This document shows positions 35,040-48,198 of a DNA stretch of 64,000 bases, piece by piece (positions within the stretch are counted from its first letter, which is position 1; each line of letters starts with the position of its first letter). The stretch lies in assembly GCA_038363925.1 (NCBI GenBank), contig JAQQWL010000016.1, forward strand, positions 1,240,001-1,304,000, written 5' to 3'. The DNA comes from Apiospora phragmitis. Its lineage: Eukaryota > Ascomycota > Sordariomycetes > Amphisphaeriales > Apiosporaceae. The notes under the pieces are model-generated. The model did not search any database, was not told the DNA's origin, and worked only from the letters and a program-made list of their open reading frames with translations. The position numbers and the translations under genes are program-made.

Positions 35040-38000
35040 TTTTACGCCCTTATCGACGTAAGGGCGACCGTGCTAAGAAGCCCCGAGGATTTCCGCCCGT
35101 TAAAAATTCAAAGGAAAAGCCGAACTAAATTAACCGTACGAGGAGGAACCCCTTTTCCTAAGTATATATTATAAGGAAGAGACTAGGTTTCGAATTATAC
35201 GCGAAACTAATTAAGCTATATATAATTATATACTTAAATAATCTTATCGTATAATTTATAAAACGATAACCCTTATTAAGATAGAATTAATTACGGTTAG
35301 CGAATCGAGATCGAGCCCGGACGTATTAAACTTAAATAGACCGACGATTTTAAACCCTGAACTATTTATATACGAAGAAGTATCCTAAAATACCAGGATC
35401 TCGTTAATAATTTAGAAAAAGAACGTTAACCTCGCTTTTTAAGAATTCGAACTTCTAGAAGTACTTTTTAAAAAGATAATACCCGAACTTACGACGTACC
35501 TCGTATAATACTTCTTAAAATACTATATTCTAAAAAAAAACGTTCCTTTAAAAAGCGTTTAATATAAAATTCAAAGGATAAACCAAATACTAATTCGGTT
35601 AAATTAACTATATATTCTAGAAAAAGCTCTATTATTACTTCGAAAAAAACAGAGTTAATATACCGATAGGCGGATCTTTTAAAAACAAGCTCGCACGATT
35701 AATACCACCGGCCGCTCCCGCATATTAATAAGACCGACCGGCAGAACCGACTTCGGAAACTCGAAAAGAGGATATTCTATACTCTTTTTTAGTATAAATA
35801 ATTAAATAACCGCCGCTTAAGCGAGAAACACCCGATCTCCGTACGGAGTAATCGTCCGCGATATTACGGGACACTCTAGGCCCGACGTCTAACCCTAAAT
35901 TTCTAAATACCTAAACGTCGCAAAACATTGTCCTTTTTCTTTCTTTAACTTCGGTACCGCTAAACTAGACCGTACAATTATCTAGTTTAATATATATTAC
36001 GAAATACGATATCCCTTTAAGCCGAGCTATTTATAATAGTAAAATCGATTAAAATAAGGTCGTCACCTTCTCGAAAGTATAGAAAAAAGAAAAGAGCTAT
36101 ACCGGCAAGCCGTATAATATCTTCTATAATAAAGTACGGATATTTATCGAAACATGCCGATAACTAGATATACTAAAAGATTAATACTATATAGTCTTTC
36201 TAAACATTTTTTCCGACCGTGCGAAAACATTTTATTTTAATCATATCGGACTTAAAAAGAAATAGGATAAAATATACCATCTTATAAACTCGCATTTTAA
36301 TATAATAATAAACTACGTATAATATTTTACGGACTAAATAATAACCTCTTTCGTATAAGTAAAAAATAAAAACGCCGAGAAGCAACTTATCGAGGTTTTA
36401 AAAATCTTATTAAATAAGCTCTAACTCGTATAACGAGCCTTCGAAAAAGGATTCGAAAAAGAGATTGCTCTCTATACCTTAATAATATAAGCCTGCCGAG
36501 GAGTTCCGGAATTTATACCGGCTTTTATTAATTAAAAACTAATATACGAAGCATTATTCTTAAACCTTTACGTATTATTAAATATAATAATAAATTAAAT
36601 ATTATCGGAACGATATTTAATAGAAAAACTATATTAAAACCCGGCTATAAATACGTACTTAATTAATAAACGGTTTATAAATAACCGTATAAAAGAAAAC
36701 CGACTAACTTACGGTAATAAATTACCATATAATAGCCGACTACTAAAATAGGAAAGGATCCAGCGACCCGCCGATATTTTCTAACTAAGATTACCGTATA
36801 AGAACCGGAAGTTCGAACGAGAAATCTGCCGAATCTATTATAAACAAGGCTATTAATCGATAAACCACCCAGCTAAAAAATAGTCCCGAATAAAGAATTA
36901 ATATCTCTAAGCGTATAATAACGTTAAATAAAGCCCCTTTTTTTAAAATAAGTACAAAACGTTCGTTTAAGATTAAAAAGAGGATAAAAAAAAGTTAAAA
37001 AATAATAAAAAAGAGTACGAGTACCTCGATCCGGAAGATACATAATAAAGTATTACTCACCTAACGGACGCCGCGTTCTACCACCGGCTTACTAGCGAGG
37101 ATATCTACTCGGAAGCTACCGTATAGGTCGACCAATTTAACTTTAATAACCCGTATAGCTAGACTTATTAAAAAAAGCTTTAAGATACCGGCGCCGCCCT
37201 GTTTTTAATAATCGGAAAGCTTTAAATAAAAGCCTACGTATAAAAGAACCCAGACGTACGAATTAATTAAACCCTAGGAAACGCCGAGATTAAGTTCGAA
37301 AGTTTAAAGCCTATTTCGTTAATTAAAATAATCGATATACAGAACTTATTAAAAATAATAAAGTATTATATTTTAAATATTATAACCCTTTTTCTATTTT
37401 CGCTATATAACGCCGACCGGCTTAAAACGTATTATAATAATATCCTTGATTTTATTGTACGAGAAAACGGCGAAATACTTTTTATAATTAAAAAATAAGA
37501 ATACCCGTTCTTTAATACCGGCCGTATAAAAATAACGTTATATTTTATCGAAAGATAGCTTCGACACCTTTATTAACGTTTTAGATACCCTCGTATAAAA
37601 AAGCTTTATACTTTTTTAAAAAACGCCGGCCACGACGATATCGACCCTACTATTCTTAACGAGATTTAAAAGTTATACTCTTAATACTAATCGCACGATC
37701 CGGCGCTGTAAAGATTTAAATTCTCGTTATAAAACGAATATAACTTTAATTACGAAATTATTATAAACGTTGTTTACGTTAATAAATAAAACGCACTTTA
37801 CGTAATCGATTCGAGTACGTCTTTTTAAACAGTTATATTCTTATATTCGCTTAACGTATAAAATACTTAAAATACCTTTTATAAGTACTAAATATACGTA
37901 TATTAGGGACCTCTTAATTATATCTCGCATAATTCGAGCATGCACTTTTAAAAAGAATTTCGAAACCATGTACGAATAATAAGAATTACTTATAAATAAA

Positions 38001-40440
38001 TACTTATCGAAGCTTATTAAATAATAAATAAAGTTGAACGAATATATATTCCGCTATATAGGGCCTTCGATATTTTATAAAAAATCTCGGTTATTATATA
38101 AATACCGAAATAATACTTTAAATAATAATTAAAGCTTTAAACGATACGGCTAGCCTCGATAACCTAATTCTTACCCTGCTTATATTTAAAATATACCCTC
38201 GTATCGACGAGAACTTACCACCGTTATTAGAAATCTAAATACGAAGAGAAGCCGTATAGAAAATAATAAAGATGCTTCGGAAAATACGTATAAATATTAA
38301 TATTTACCGAGCTTTAAATACCCGGAATAAACTAGCTATTCACGATATCTTAATACTCTCGTTCCGGAGTAAAGTCCTAGTTTAGCGGGGAAAAAAAGGA
38401 AAAACCGGACCATATAAAATAATAACTATCGAAAACCGTACAATTCGAATAAATACTTTAAACGGTTCTAAAGCTTTTCGAATAATTTAAATTAAGCCGT
38501 ACTACTAGGAGGAAGCTAAAAAACCATACGACTAACCGGAATTATAAACAGATCCGAAACAGCCGGTAAATACCTTAAATACCGAACCGATAACTAAGGA
38601 AATTATAATAGCTCCCGTATAACGTAGCCGAGAACGACCTAGAAAATATCTACTCCGGAACGCTCGAGCCGTTATATTCCTTACTTAAAAAAAATAAAAC
38701 AATTACGACTTAATAATTAGACTCCGATAAGACGGGGTTATTACTTCGTCTAGATACCCGTTCTAAGAGTCTAACGTAGAAGAGATTAATAATCTGGCCG
38801 TACGAAGGGTTTTCGAATTTATTCGATTCGACCCGAATAAGCATACCGGCCGGAGAATTTTCAAAATACGGCTTATACGAGAGATCAAGGGTAAAATTAC
38901 GAAGCCGCATAAAAAGTCTAGGCTCGTAATATAGGGCTACGGAGATATAAAAAAGGAGGCTATTTTAACCTAGTTACCGATAATCCAGCGGATGAGCTAA
39001 AAACTCCTTTTAACCCTCGGACCGACCCTAATCCGAGATTTTAACGTACGAGGCGAGCTACGCGATATTACATAGGCGTATACTTAGTCGCACGACAAAT
39101 TAAACCGACTAATCTACGTACACTTACTAGTAAAACTAAAAACTTAATACCTCGAAAAAACGCGATTTTAAATCGTATCGCCCCTATACGGACTAATAGA
39201 GTTAAAATTTTATTAGTTTAAAACGTATTATAATTATTACGTATAAAATTTAAAAATAACCGTATTAATATATAACGCTTACTTATTATTTATTACGAAA
39301 AGATCGGATACTTTCGGCATTATAATAATATAAACCGACGATACGTTCAGTTTTATTATAACCCTTTTTTCTTAAAAAAAAAGAAGAAAAGTTAGTAAAA
39401 AAATAATTTCGTACGAAATTAAAAAACATCTTAACCGAAAATACGCCGATAAAGTTTAATAAAGGTAAGATTTAATTAAAATCGTATAATATCCTTTTCG
39501 AATAAAAAAGACAAGTTAATTAATTAAAACTTATCGATTTTAAAGCTATTAATAAAAACTAATAATACGTCTCTTAATATATAAAAGAAATATATCTAGT
39601 ATTTATTTATTAGCCGGAGGTAGCGTACGACTTATTTACCGCCGCTTGAATATAAACCTTAAAAAATAAAGATATCGAGAGCTTAAATATACGGATTAAT
39701 TAGTATATCTAGAATCCGATACGCGGCCTAAAATATATCCCGTTTAATCTTTACCGTATAAAGATATATATTCTTATTAACGGTTTTTTTACGAATAATA
39801 AAGACCTAACGTCCTAGTTCGAATACTTAATTATCCTAGGCTAAAAGCTTAGCCGTACAAGGGATTAATTCGAAATTTAAAATAATATTATTTATTAAAG
39901 CTCGATAAAATATAAAAGAATTATTTAAAGCGTATTAACTAGCGAATTATACGGTATAATTTCTAGTATTAATAACGGTATCGTACTTAATACTACGTTA
40001 AAAAAAATTATACGAAGTTTCGAATTTTAAGAGGTATTAATAATCTTTTATATAAATTTAAGATCACTTTATAAATATTTAATTAAATTAAGAATAACGA
40101 ACGAGAAAAAACTGATAATTAATATTATATCGTTCTAAAAATCGTACGAAAAAAGGAGATCTCAGAGATTTACTAGGTTGACGGCCGAGATAACCCTACA
40201 AACGCCTTTACTAAGAAATCTCTAAATAAAGCCCTCGAATAACTAGTATTAATTAATAGGTTAACCGTACGCGTAAAAGCGTACGTTAAGAGACTAGACT
40301 TATACGGCGAATAAAAAGAGAAGATAAAGAGAGAGATATCTTTTTCCTTAACGAGGTATAACGTATCGTAATATATAACAACGCCCCTATTACTATTACT
40401 ACTTTTATTATTATTATTATTTTTAATTAATAATAAAGAA
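35040..40440 (+). pseudogene. Copia gag-pol remnant (QTDD-type)
   Basis: A Gag zinc knuckle is visible at 36827-36868: C, then Cys changed to Tyr, G, His changed to Tyr, and a final H. Integrase sequence follows, including a RYP/AGHDDID segment near 37580-37640, VIDSSTSF near 37807-37830 and KALNDTA near 38128-38150 in the C-terminal half. The RT reads SRLVI then GYGDIKKEAILT near 38918-38970, DIT-AYTQS near 39065-39090, SPLYGL near 39180, and TDD at 39334-39342. RNase H follows to about 40190. Stops are TAA/TAG at expected Gln/Trp codons. Antisense open frames at 36200-36385, 38710-38910 and 40173-40451 are incidental. Confidence 0.85.
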
Positions 40441-40660
40441 ATAATATACATTAATATATAATAATTTTCCCTATCACTATTATTAAAAGACCTGCCACTT
40501 AAGTAAGTTAACGTTAGGAAGGTATAGCATTACCTATACGGCTCAGGCAAGTACCGAATACCGGATTAGCGCAACCCATTCGTACGAGACCCTTACGAAG
40601 GGAAGACTCGTCTTAAAAAAAGGAGCTGCCTAAATTTATTATTAAAATAAAAACTGCCAG

Positions 40661-40867
40661 TATTAAAATAATAAGAATTAAAGTTTTTTATATTACTTTA
40701 AAAAAGGTGCTACGTACCTACGCGTACTAACCCCTTTTTATTTTATAAAGAGGGGCATACGATACCCCTCGTAGCTAGTAGAAAAGATAAATATAAATAA
40801 TAGAATATAACGATTAAACCTCGATTAAAACCGGAACCTATACGTATATACGAAAGCTTATTTAATA
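40661..40867 (+). repeat. Copia 3' LTR
   Basis: It starts tattaaaataataag and ends gcttatttaata, then GTATT. Differences from the 5' LTR are of the C-to-T or G-to-A type, accumulated mainly here. Confidence 0.94.
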
Positions 40868-40872
40868 GTATT

Positions 40873-41572
40873 ATTTAATATTTATACTCGAAATAATACT
40901 TTATTAAAAATAATCACTTATATAACTCGTTAAAAATAGTATTAACTTTTATGTGATATTAATAACGTATTTCGTATTAATAGTAAAAGCGATTATTATA
41001 TTTATCGTAGCCGCTCGTTCTTATAGCGGGCTCCGCGTATACCGCGTATATAAAAAAAACCCGGAGGATATTAAACGTGCTTATAATATTTCCCTAATCT
41101 CGCGCTTTTAAGCTAGGAAATTATAGTGTGTATGTTTTCGAAAACTAGTTTAAGCTGCTGGCGACCCTTAAAGGTTATATGTTAACTACCGTAGTATAAA
41201 CTACTCTTATTTAATTAATTAAATAGATCGATATAGTAATATAGCTATAATAATAATGCATAACGATAGCCTTTAAAGCTGTTTTATTAAAAGCTCTAAT
41301 AATAATAGCCTTTATAAGCCGCTATAATCTAGCCGGCTCTATTAATAGCTTCCGTTAAAGAAACCTATTATGCCGTACGCATTATTATTAATACTGGCCA
41401 CTAAGTCTTTCGCTTAACTCTAAAAGCTATATTTACATTTAAACTTTATCCTCTTAACACCTTTATCTATAATCTCGCAGCTTATTTAAACTTTAAACTA
41501 GATTAACATGCTAGATTAAGCTGCCGGTAGCGTTAGATGCGCTAAAGAAGGATGTAATAATTAAGCTAAAGC
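40873..41572. other. decayed DNA between Copia and the Fot1-like element
   Basis: AT-rich with patches of milder damage (41000-41170, 41320-41400, 41500-41570). No gene, terminal repeat or RNA gene was recognised. Confidence 0.45.
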
Positions 41573-41574
41573 TA

Positions 41575-41621
41575 AGTACCTTAACCATTTAGCCGTCCTA
41601 CTATATAAGTAGCTACTTAAA
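41575..41621 (+). repeat. left terminal inverted repeat of the Fot1-like element
   Basis: It begins agtaccttaacc and its reverse complement recurs at 43462-43508, beginning agcaccttaact there. The TA target lies directly outside. Confidence 0.88.
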
Positions 41622-41819
41622 TTAATTATTAATAAGCGAAGCTCTTTAACCCCTTTTTTATATATAAGTCGGTATTTAACCCCTTTATTAATAATCGGAG
41701 GATATTATTAAAATCGTTACTTCTCGTACTTTTTAGCCATGCTTATCCTAACCCTTAAATCCGCCATTTAGCGTGCTATTTTAACTATATAAGCTAGCGA
41801 GTCGGAACGTGTAACTTTT

Positions 41820-43385
41820 AAAAGACTTAAGGTACCTCGAGCTACTTTGCGGGACAGAATTAGGAATAGACCGACCCGGACCGAGTCTAAGGAGTCCGTT
41901 AGGACCCTCTCTTCCGCCTAAGAGGAATATCTTAAGACCTAAGCTATCCGACAGGCGTAGCTAGGCCTTGCCCTTAAGCACAACGTGTTCCGGCTATTCG
42001 TCGCCCGGCTACTTAAGACGGACCAGCGCGCCCTACCTTTTAGAATCTATTAGGTAAAGAGGTTTATTGCCCGTTATATTAAGTTGAAAACTATACTAGC
42101 TATAATGATAAATTTCTGACGCGTTTATTATATATTCGAAAAAAATATCTAGCTTTTTTTTAATTTTAAAATAAAATTTTATTAAAGATATTTCCGCTCG
42201 ATTTATTTATAATATAAATAAAATTAATAATATTATAAGCTTTAATAATAATTATTATATAATTAATTCGGCCGAATTAATTAAAATCTTTATTTAAAAT
42301 ATTACTTATTATAAATAAATAATTATTATAAAGTTTATAAATATAAATAATATTATTTTTTTATTTTTAATTATTTTTAAAAGTATTTATATATAATAGT
42401 AATAGTTTTTAAACCGCGGTAGTAATTTTTATAATTTATATATAAATTTTTAAAATTAATTATTCGTTTATTTATTTAAAAGATAAATTAATAATAAGCT
42501 AGCGATAATATAGTTACGAAATATTTACTTATTACGAATAAAACCGGAGGACCCGGAGTAATAGCGGTTATTTATTTTAAATAATTATAATAATTATATA
42601 TAAAATTATTTTATAACGGAATATATAATTAATAAAGTTTAATTATTATATTTATTAATATATATTTCTTATATATTATAGCTTTTAAATTTAAATCTCT
42701 TTTCGATTTTAAAGCGAAAAGTTCGCGATAATTTAATACTTTGTTATTAATTAACGTTTAATATAAACGTAAGTAAAAATAACTTTATTTAGGTATAGCA
42801 CCGGGCTTAAGAGTTAGCTTTTAAGCTTAAAGTAATAGCTAACGGGTAACGGGTTATTAGGATCTATTTACGGGATATCTTTAAGCCCCTGAACTCCCGG
42901 CTATATAAATACGAGCAAGGCCGCCGTTAGGAAATAGTCCTTTTAAGCCTTAAATAACTTAATGACTAGTAGACACTTATCCGGGAAGCGCCTATACCTA
43001 CTAGCTCCCGGTATATATATTAAATTAAAGCCCTAGCTCGTAATAGGTATATTTTGTTCGATAAAACTTATAAGAGGCTGTTATTCCGTAAGCTCGGAAA
43101 GGGGCTTAATACTTTAAACGCTTAATTAACCGGATTAAAGTAAGAAAAAGACCGTTTATAAGCTGAGCTAAATAAAGTACGTAAGCTTAAAACCCGTCGG
43201 GCAGTTAAAGACCTTAACTAGGCTTTTATTACGATACAGGATGTAGTAGCAGTTAAGGATGGAATAACAGGCCAGTAGCATAACCCCTAGGATGAATTAG
43301 GGGAAGAGGAGATGATCTAGGCTATTAGCTTTAATTCCGAAAGCGATTCTAATATTGCCAGTTATATTAAAGTTAAAATCCGATA
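41820..43385 (+). pseudogene. Fot1/pogo transposase remnant
   Basis: The plus strand shows the C-terminal half of a DDE_1-type transposase. From about 42550 a frame reads YFITEYIINKVQLLYL and ILQLLNLNLFSILKRKVRD, fitting the FMxxNKIQLLYLPxHSSHxLQPLDLxVFSPLK pattern of the family, with Pro/His/Ser changed as RIP predicts. It continues through LYKYEQGRRQEIVL and TPTSSRY to AELNKVRKLKTRRAVKDL near 43155-43210 and ends TIQDVVAVKDGITG. The N-terminal DNA-binding part (41940-42080, with RQA then LGLALKHNVFR) is only tentatively recognised. The middle, 42100-42540, is too mutated to read. Confidence 0.78.
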
Positions 43386-43461
43386 AGATTATATTTTTCC
43401 GGTTTTTTTTAAATGGTTATTAATAAAATAAACCTAGGTTACGATATTATATAGTATTAAG

Positions 43462-43508
43462 TTTAAGTGGCTACTTATATAGTAGGACGGCTAAGTAGTT
43501 AAGGTGCT
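43462..43508 (-). repeat. right terminal inverted repeat of the Fot1-like element
   Basis: It is the reverse complement of 41575-41621, with C/T differences only. The TA target is at 43509-43510. Confidence 0.88.
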
Positions 43509-43510
43509 TA

Positions 43511-44217
43511 ATAGACGTTTCTATATAGACCGTAAGCGTTATACTTTATCCTTCTCATTTACATTTCTAATAAATTATAACTAGATAAAGGTTAATACTA
43601 TATTTAGGTAATAGATTTAATAAGAGAAGCGTAGCAGGATTTATAATATTAATTTAAAATAACGGTTAATAAGTTAAGAAAAGGAAAGCTTTATAAAATA
43701 TTATAACGATTAGTTATAATCTTAATAGATTAAATATAATATCTTAGTTTAATTATTATAACTTTACTTACTATTTTAAAGTGTAATATAACTTTTAATT
43801 AAAGGCAGCTTATAAAGTAGATCTACGGTATAGTATTAAAGCTAGTAAGTTATAGTCTAAGAAATATAAAGTTAAACGCTAGCTTTAGATTTTTAAGTTT
43901 ATAAGAGAGTAGGGTTAAGACGCTGTAACATTTTAACAGCAGCTAAAAATTCCTGTCGCATTACCTCGGGCTATGTGATAATTAGCGCGATAACGACCTA
44001 AAATAGACTTCCTATTCGAAAGGGATTATCGAGCCGTAGCGAAAGCATTAATAAGCTTCCCAGCTCTATAAATAGTAGTATTATTCTAATTTACCGATAG
44101 ATTTTATTATTATTTACTAATAATATATATTATTATTATTATTACGGTAATATTTCTATTAAACGAGTACTAATATTACTTATAGATTTTTTATAAGGTT
44201 ACTTAATATGTTTTAAA
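43511..44217. other. degenerate DNA between the Fot1-like element and Gypsy 4
   Basis: No gene is recognised. A milder patch at 43910-44070 has near-normal composition without a protein motif. ATT/TTA-rich simple sequence lies at 44100-44150. Confidence 0.45.
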
Positions 44218-44222
44218 CTAAG

Positions 44223-44859
44223 TATAACGAACGTTATCTAGGTTTTAAAAAAAACTTAGTAAGACGTACTAGGGTTTATATTAATAATACGAGAAAGTAT
44301 CTAGACGTGCGATAAAAGTCCGCTTTTATCGATATAATAAGTAATAGTTTATAAAAACGAAAGTAATAAAAACACGCAGGTTTAAAAGTATTTATAATAG
44401 TTTCGTTAAAATTATTTATTTTATTAATAAATTAAAATAAAATATATTTATATAAAATATATAAGAAATGTTTTCCGTTATATATTTAATTCTTTTTTTA
44501 TTAATCCTTTAAATTACTTATAGGTTTACGGTAATCTAGTTACTAGCTTACGGTAATCCGTCTTTTAGATCACGGTAATCTAACCTTAGTTAGCTTACCT
44601 CGGGTATCGTGCTTTTTTATCGCTCCGGGGCTCGTTATGTAACTCGTCGTGTTTTATTATTATATCCGCCTATATTCGTTTTATCGCCGCGCGGGCTAGG
44701 GCCGCTTATTTTATTATACGTTATTAAAATATAACTACGTTTATATTAATATAATTAGCGGTGCGATCGCTGGTTATAATATCGTAGCCGGATCGGGTTA
44801 TCGTATCCCTGTGCCGGTAAGTAGGGTTTTTAGCCGCATGGTTAAGTCGGGTTATAATA
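44223..44859 (-). repeat. Gypsy 4 LTR (3' LTR)
   Basis: It starts tataacgaacgttatc and ends ggttataata. It matches the LTRs of elements 2 and 5, including the gcgcgggctagggccgctt block near 44690-44708. Confidence 0.92.
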
Positions 44860-47536
44860 TTATCCTCCTTCTTTTAATTACTTTATCTTTAAAGTATTAA
44901 CTCTATAAATACTTTAATTACTCGTAACGTTAAGTTATAATAGGTCTCTTTTTTTTATTACTTTTTATTATAATATATACTTATTATAAATAATCGTGTC
45001 GAAAAATCTCGGTTAAAAAAACTATTACGCGTTTAGCTCTTATTATTAACATAGAATCTACGGGTAACTTAATTAATATACCTTATACTCGTTATTTTTA
45101 TTAAAACCTAGCTTATTATATAAACGAGAAGTCGTTTCGCTACTCGGAGTATATTCGGGTTAATCGTTTTTATAATAACACCTTTATTACGTCGGCTTTA
45201 ACGAGGCTAGCTATTTAATAAAAAAAGCTAGAAGCGGAGGAATTAGATATAAAAGAGGCCCTATTTTTAATATAAATATAATTATTTACTACTTTAAATT
45301 ATTTAGCCTGTTTTCGTTATATAAAAAAGGTTATAATAAAAAAACGCTCGGAAACGTTCTATTAAGAGATATAAAAGCTAAATAAAAAGGATAATATTTT
45401 TTTTTATTATTAATTAAAAGAATTTCGTTTTAGGTAACCTATATTCTTTAGGTATCTCCGAGAATATCGATTAGTCGTTCTTTAGTCTAGTCGATTTCTT
45501 AGAGTTTAGCCCGTTAGCCCTCGTAGAGAAAGTTCTTTCTTAAACCTTTAAAGTTCTTTCGCGGTATTCGCTAAGTATTTTTTAAGTTTTTAAGTATTAT
45601 TTTTTAATAAGTAGCCTTTTTATTAAATGAGGTATTAAAAGCTTCGTCTTTTTTTTTATTAATAATTTTATCGATTTTATACTTATATTAATCCGTTTCG
45701 ATTTTTAATTATATATCGATTAAGGTTTCTTTAGCCGTTAATTTAAATAATAAAATATAAAATATAAGATATATCCGTATTACTTTAAATAGTAATAATC
45801 GATAATTAGTTTTTAAACTAACTTTTATAATTTTAAATAGTTCGATTTTTTAAAGTTTAGTTTATTACTTAGTCGTTTTATTTTAATATTTCGTTATAAA
45901 AGGTAAACTTTTTTTCCCTTTTTAAAAGTTAGTCCCTTTAATCTTATTTAATCGACGTGTTTCTTTATTCGTTATTAAAAAAAGATAAGGTCTTATTATA
46001 GTACTATTTATAGTTCTTTTAGTTTTTCGATTTATATAGTCGCGATAAGTGTTAGCTCTTCTTTTAAGGGTTTCCGAGTAATTTCTAGGTTATATCCGTA
46101 ATTTATTCGAAATAGTGATATGCGTATAGCTTCGTTATTTACGCTATTATAAACGAATTAAGCTATAAATAATAATTATACCTAGTTATCTTATTCGTAA
46201 TTAACGTAGTAACGTAGGTATTATTCTAAGGTCTAGTTTATTCGCTCGATTTATTTATTTATCTAGGGGTAGTAAGCCGTAGATAGCTTATATTTAACAC
46301 TAAGTTATATTATAAGTAATTTCTAGAATTTGGCGGTGAACAGCTTGTCTTTATCGGAGATGATTATTTCGGGCAGCTCGTACTAGCTGACGATCGTTCG
46401 GAGAAATATATATGCTAGGTCGCCAGTATCGCTAGATTCCTTATATAGTAAGAAGTAGGTATATTTCGTGAGTTTGTCCGTAATTACTAGGATATTATCG
46501 TAATTAACCTTGATTAGTAGTTCCTTTAATAGGGATAGTTTAATTATAAAATCGAGCGCGATTATTTTCTACGCCTTATCTAGTGGTAGAATTAGTTATA
46601 GCTTTTTATATAGTCGGTATCGAGCGGCTTTAGCTTTATTATAAAAGTTATATTTATTAATTATTTTAATTACGATTAGTTTAAGGTTTTCGTAATTAAA
46701 TTACTTAATAATTCGCTTTTAAGTTTTAAATACTCCTTAATATCTATATATAGGGTATTTATTGAATTTTTTAATAAAACTTTTACGATACCGCTTAGGG
46801 ATATAGATCTTATTTCGATAGAAGGTAAAGCCGTTACGGTCTTCGAAATAATCCCTGGGGTAATTAGCGGAATCGGGAGCTTAATTAAGTTACCGAAACT
46901 TAGTAACTTATTCGTTACTATACTAAACGTGGCTCGTAACGTTTAATTATTTTAACGATATAAGGTTATTATTTTAATTATATGTAAGAATAGTTCGTAT
47001 CTCGGGCGAGACCTCCTCTTAATAGTTTAGTCGTCGGCTTAACGTGTTAACGCGACCGTTCTCGCTACCCTTTTAATAAATAATAGTAAGGTTAAATTTT
47101 AAAAAGATTTTAAACTATTATACTTATTATTTATTTAATTCTTTAATAATAATAAACGTTATAAGGTTTTTATAATTAGTATAGATTTTAATTAGTTTTA
47201 TTATTTTATTAAAATAATGTTTTTATTTTTATAAACTTTAATAATAATTATTTACTCTTTCTTATAAATTTAATAATTAAGTTTTAATCCGTTAAGTTTT
47301 TTTTTTAAAAAATGCGATAAAGTGCGACTTTTCGTTATTATTTCGTTAACTTAGTTATTTTTCGATTATATAATTCGATATATCGGTTTCGACTTTAAAA
47401 GGTTTAAATAAGTTTATTACGCGAAATATTAGTTTATTAAAATTCCTTTCTTTAATATCGTAAAAGGCTTTATTTTTTTTTCCGTTTATTAAAATAGTTC
47501 GTCCTTTTTTATTAAGTTCGTTAAAAGTATCGGTAA
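44223..47536 (-). mobile_element. Ty3/Gypsy element 4, 3' half only, RIP-inactivated
   Basis: A 637-bp LTR (44223-44859) of the element 2 variant is followed by the accessory region, integrase tail and core (TERIN-type motif at about 46270-46235), the zinc-binding segment and RNase H. The sequence stops inside the reverse transcriptase at 47536, where element 5 begins. The missing 5' half does not resume on the far side of element 5, so it was lost. The pentanucleotide outside the LTR is CTAAG, and no partner exists in the window. Confidence 0.9.
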
Positions 47537-48198
47537 TATTACAACCCGACCTAACCATACGGCTAAAGACCCCACTCACCGGCACGGGAATACGATAACC
47601 CGATCCGGCTACGATATTATAGCTAGCGATCGCACCGCCAGCTATACTAACGTAAACGTAGTTACACTTTAATAATATACGATAAACCAAGCGGCCTTAG
47701 CCCGCGTAGCAATAGGACGAATATAAATAGATATAATAATAAAGCATAACGAGTTACGTAACGAGCCCCGGAGCGATAAAAAACACGACGCCCGAAGTAA
47801 GCTAACTAAGGTTAAATCACCGTGATCTAAAGGACGGATTACCGTAAGCTAGTAATAAGATCATTATAAACCTATAAATAATTTAAAGGATTAATAAAGA
47901 AAAAATTAAATATATAATAAAAAATATTTTTTATATATTTTATATAAATATTCTTTATTTTAATAATTAATTTAAATATTAATTTAATTTATTAATAAAA
48001 TAAATAATTTTAATAACCTTATTATAAATATTTTCTAACTTATGCCCTTTAATTACCTTCGTTTTTATAAATTATTATTTATTATATTAATAAAAGCGGA
48101 CTTTTATCGCACGTTTAAATATTTTTTTATATTATTAATATAAACCCTAGTACGTTTTATTAAGTTTTTTTTTTAAAACTTAAATAACGTTCGTTATA
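47537..48198 (+). repeat. Gypsy 5 5' LTR
   Basis: It starts tattacaacccgacc and ends cgttcgttata. It is about 10 bp shorter than the 3' LTR because the 3' copy has an extra short duplication near 55560-55600. An open frame across 47355-47690 on the minus strand spans this junction by chance. Confidence 0.92.

Larger units (their letters stand above)
34781..40867 (+). mobile_element. Ty1/Copia retrotransposon, complete ends, RIP-inactivated
   Basis: Two 207-bp LTRs (34781-34987, 40661-40867) with perfect GTATT duplications (34776-34780, 40868-40872) define a 6087-bp element on the plus strand. The domain order Gag zinc knuckle, integrase, RT, RNase H is that of Copia. The RT carries the TDD form of the active site (39334-39342), as in a known group of fungal Copia elements with QTDDT instead of YVDD. 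A second copy of the same family starts at the right window edge on the minus strand. Confidence 0.95.
41575..43508 (+). mobile_element. Fot1/pogo-like DNA transposon, RIP-inactivated
   Basis: Near-perfect 47-bp terminal inverted repeats (41575-41621 and 43462-43508; core agccgtcctactatataag) are flanked by TA on both sides (41573-41574, 43509-43510), the Tc1/mariner-superfamily signature. The 1934-bp length is typical of fungal Fot1-type elements. The plus strand encodes a transposase remnant. The TIR copies differ only by C/T changes. Confidence 0.88.

Noticed and set aside
47355..47690. 111-codon minus-strand open frame
   Set aside because: It spans the junction between Gypsy 4 and the LTR of Gypsy 5, so it is a chance fusion of two repeats.
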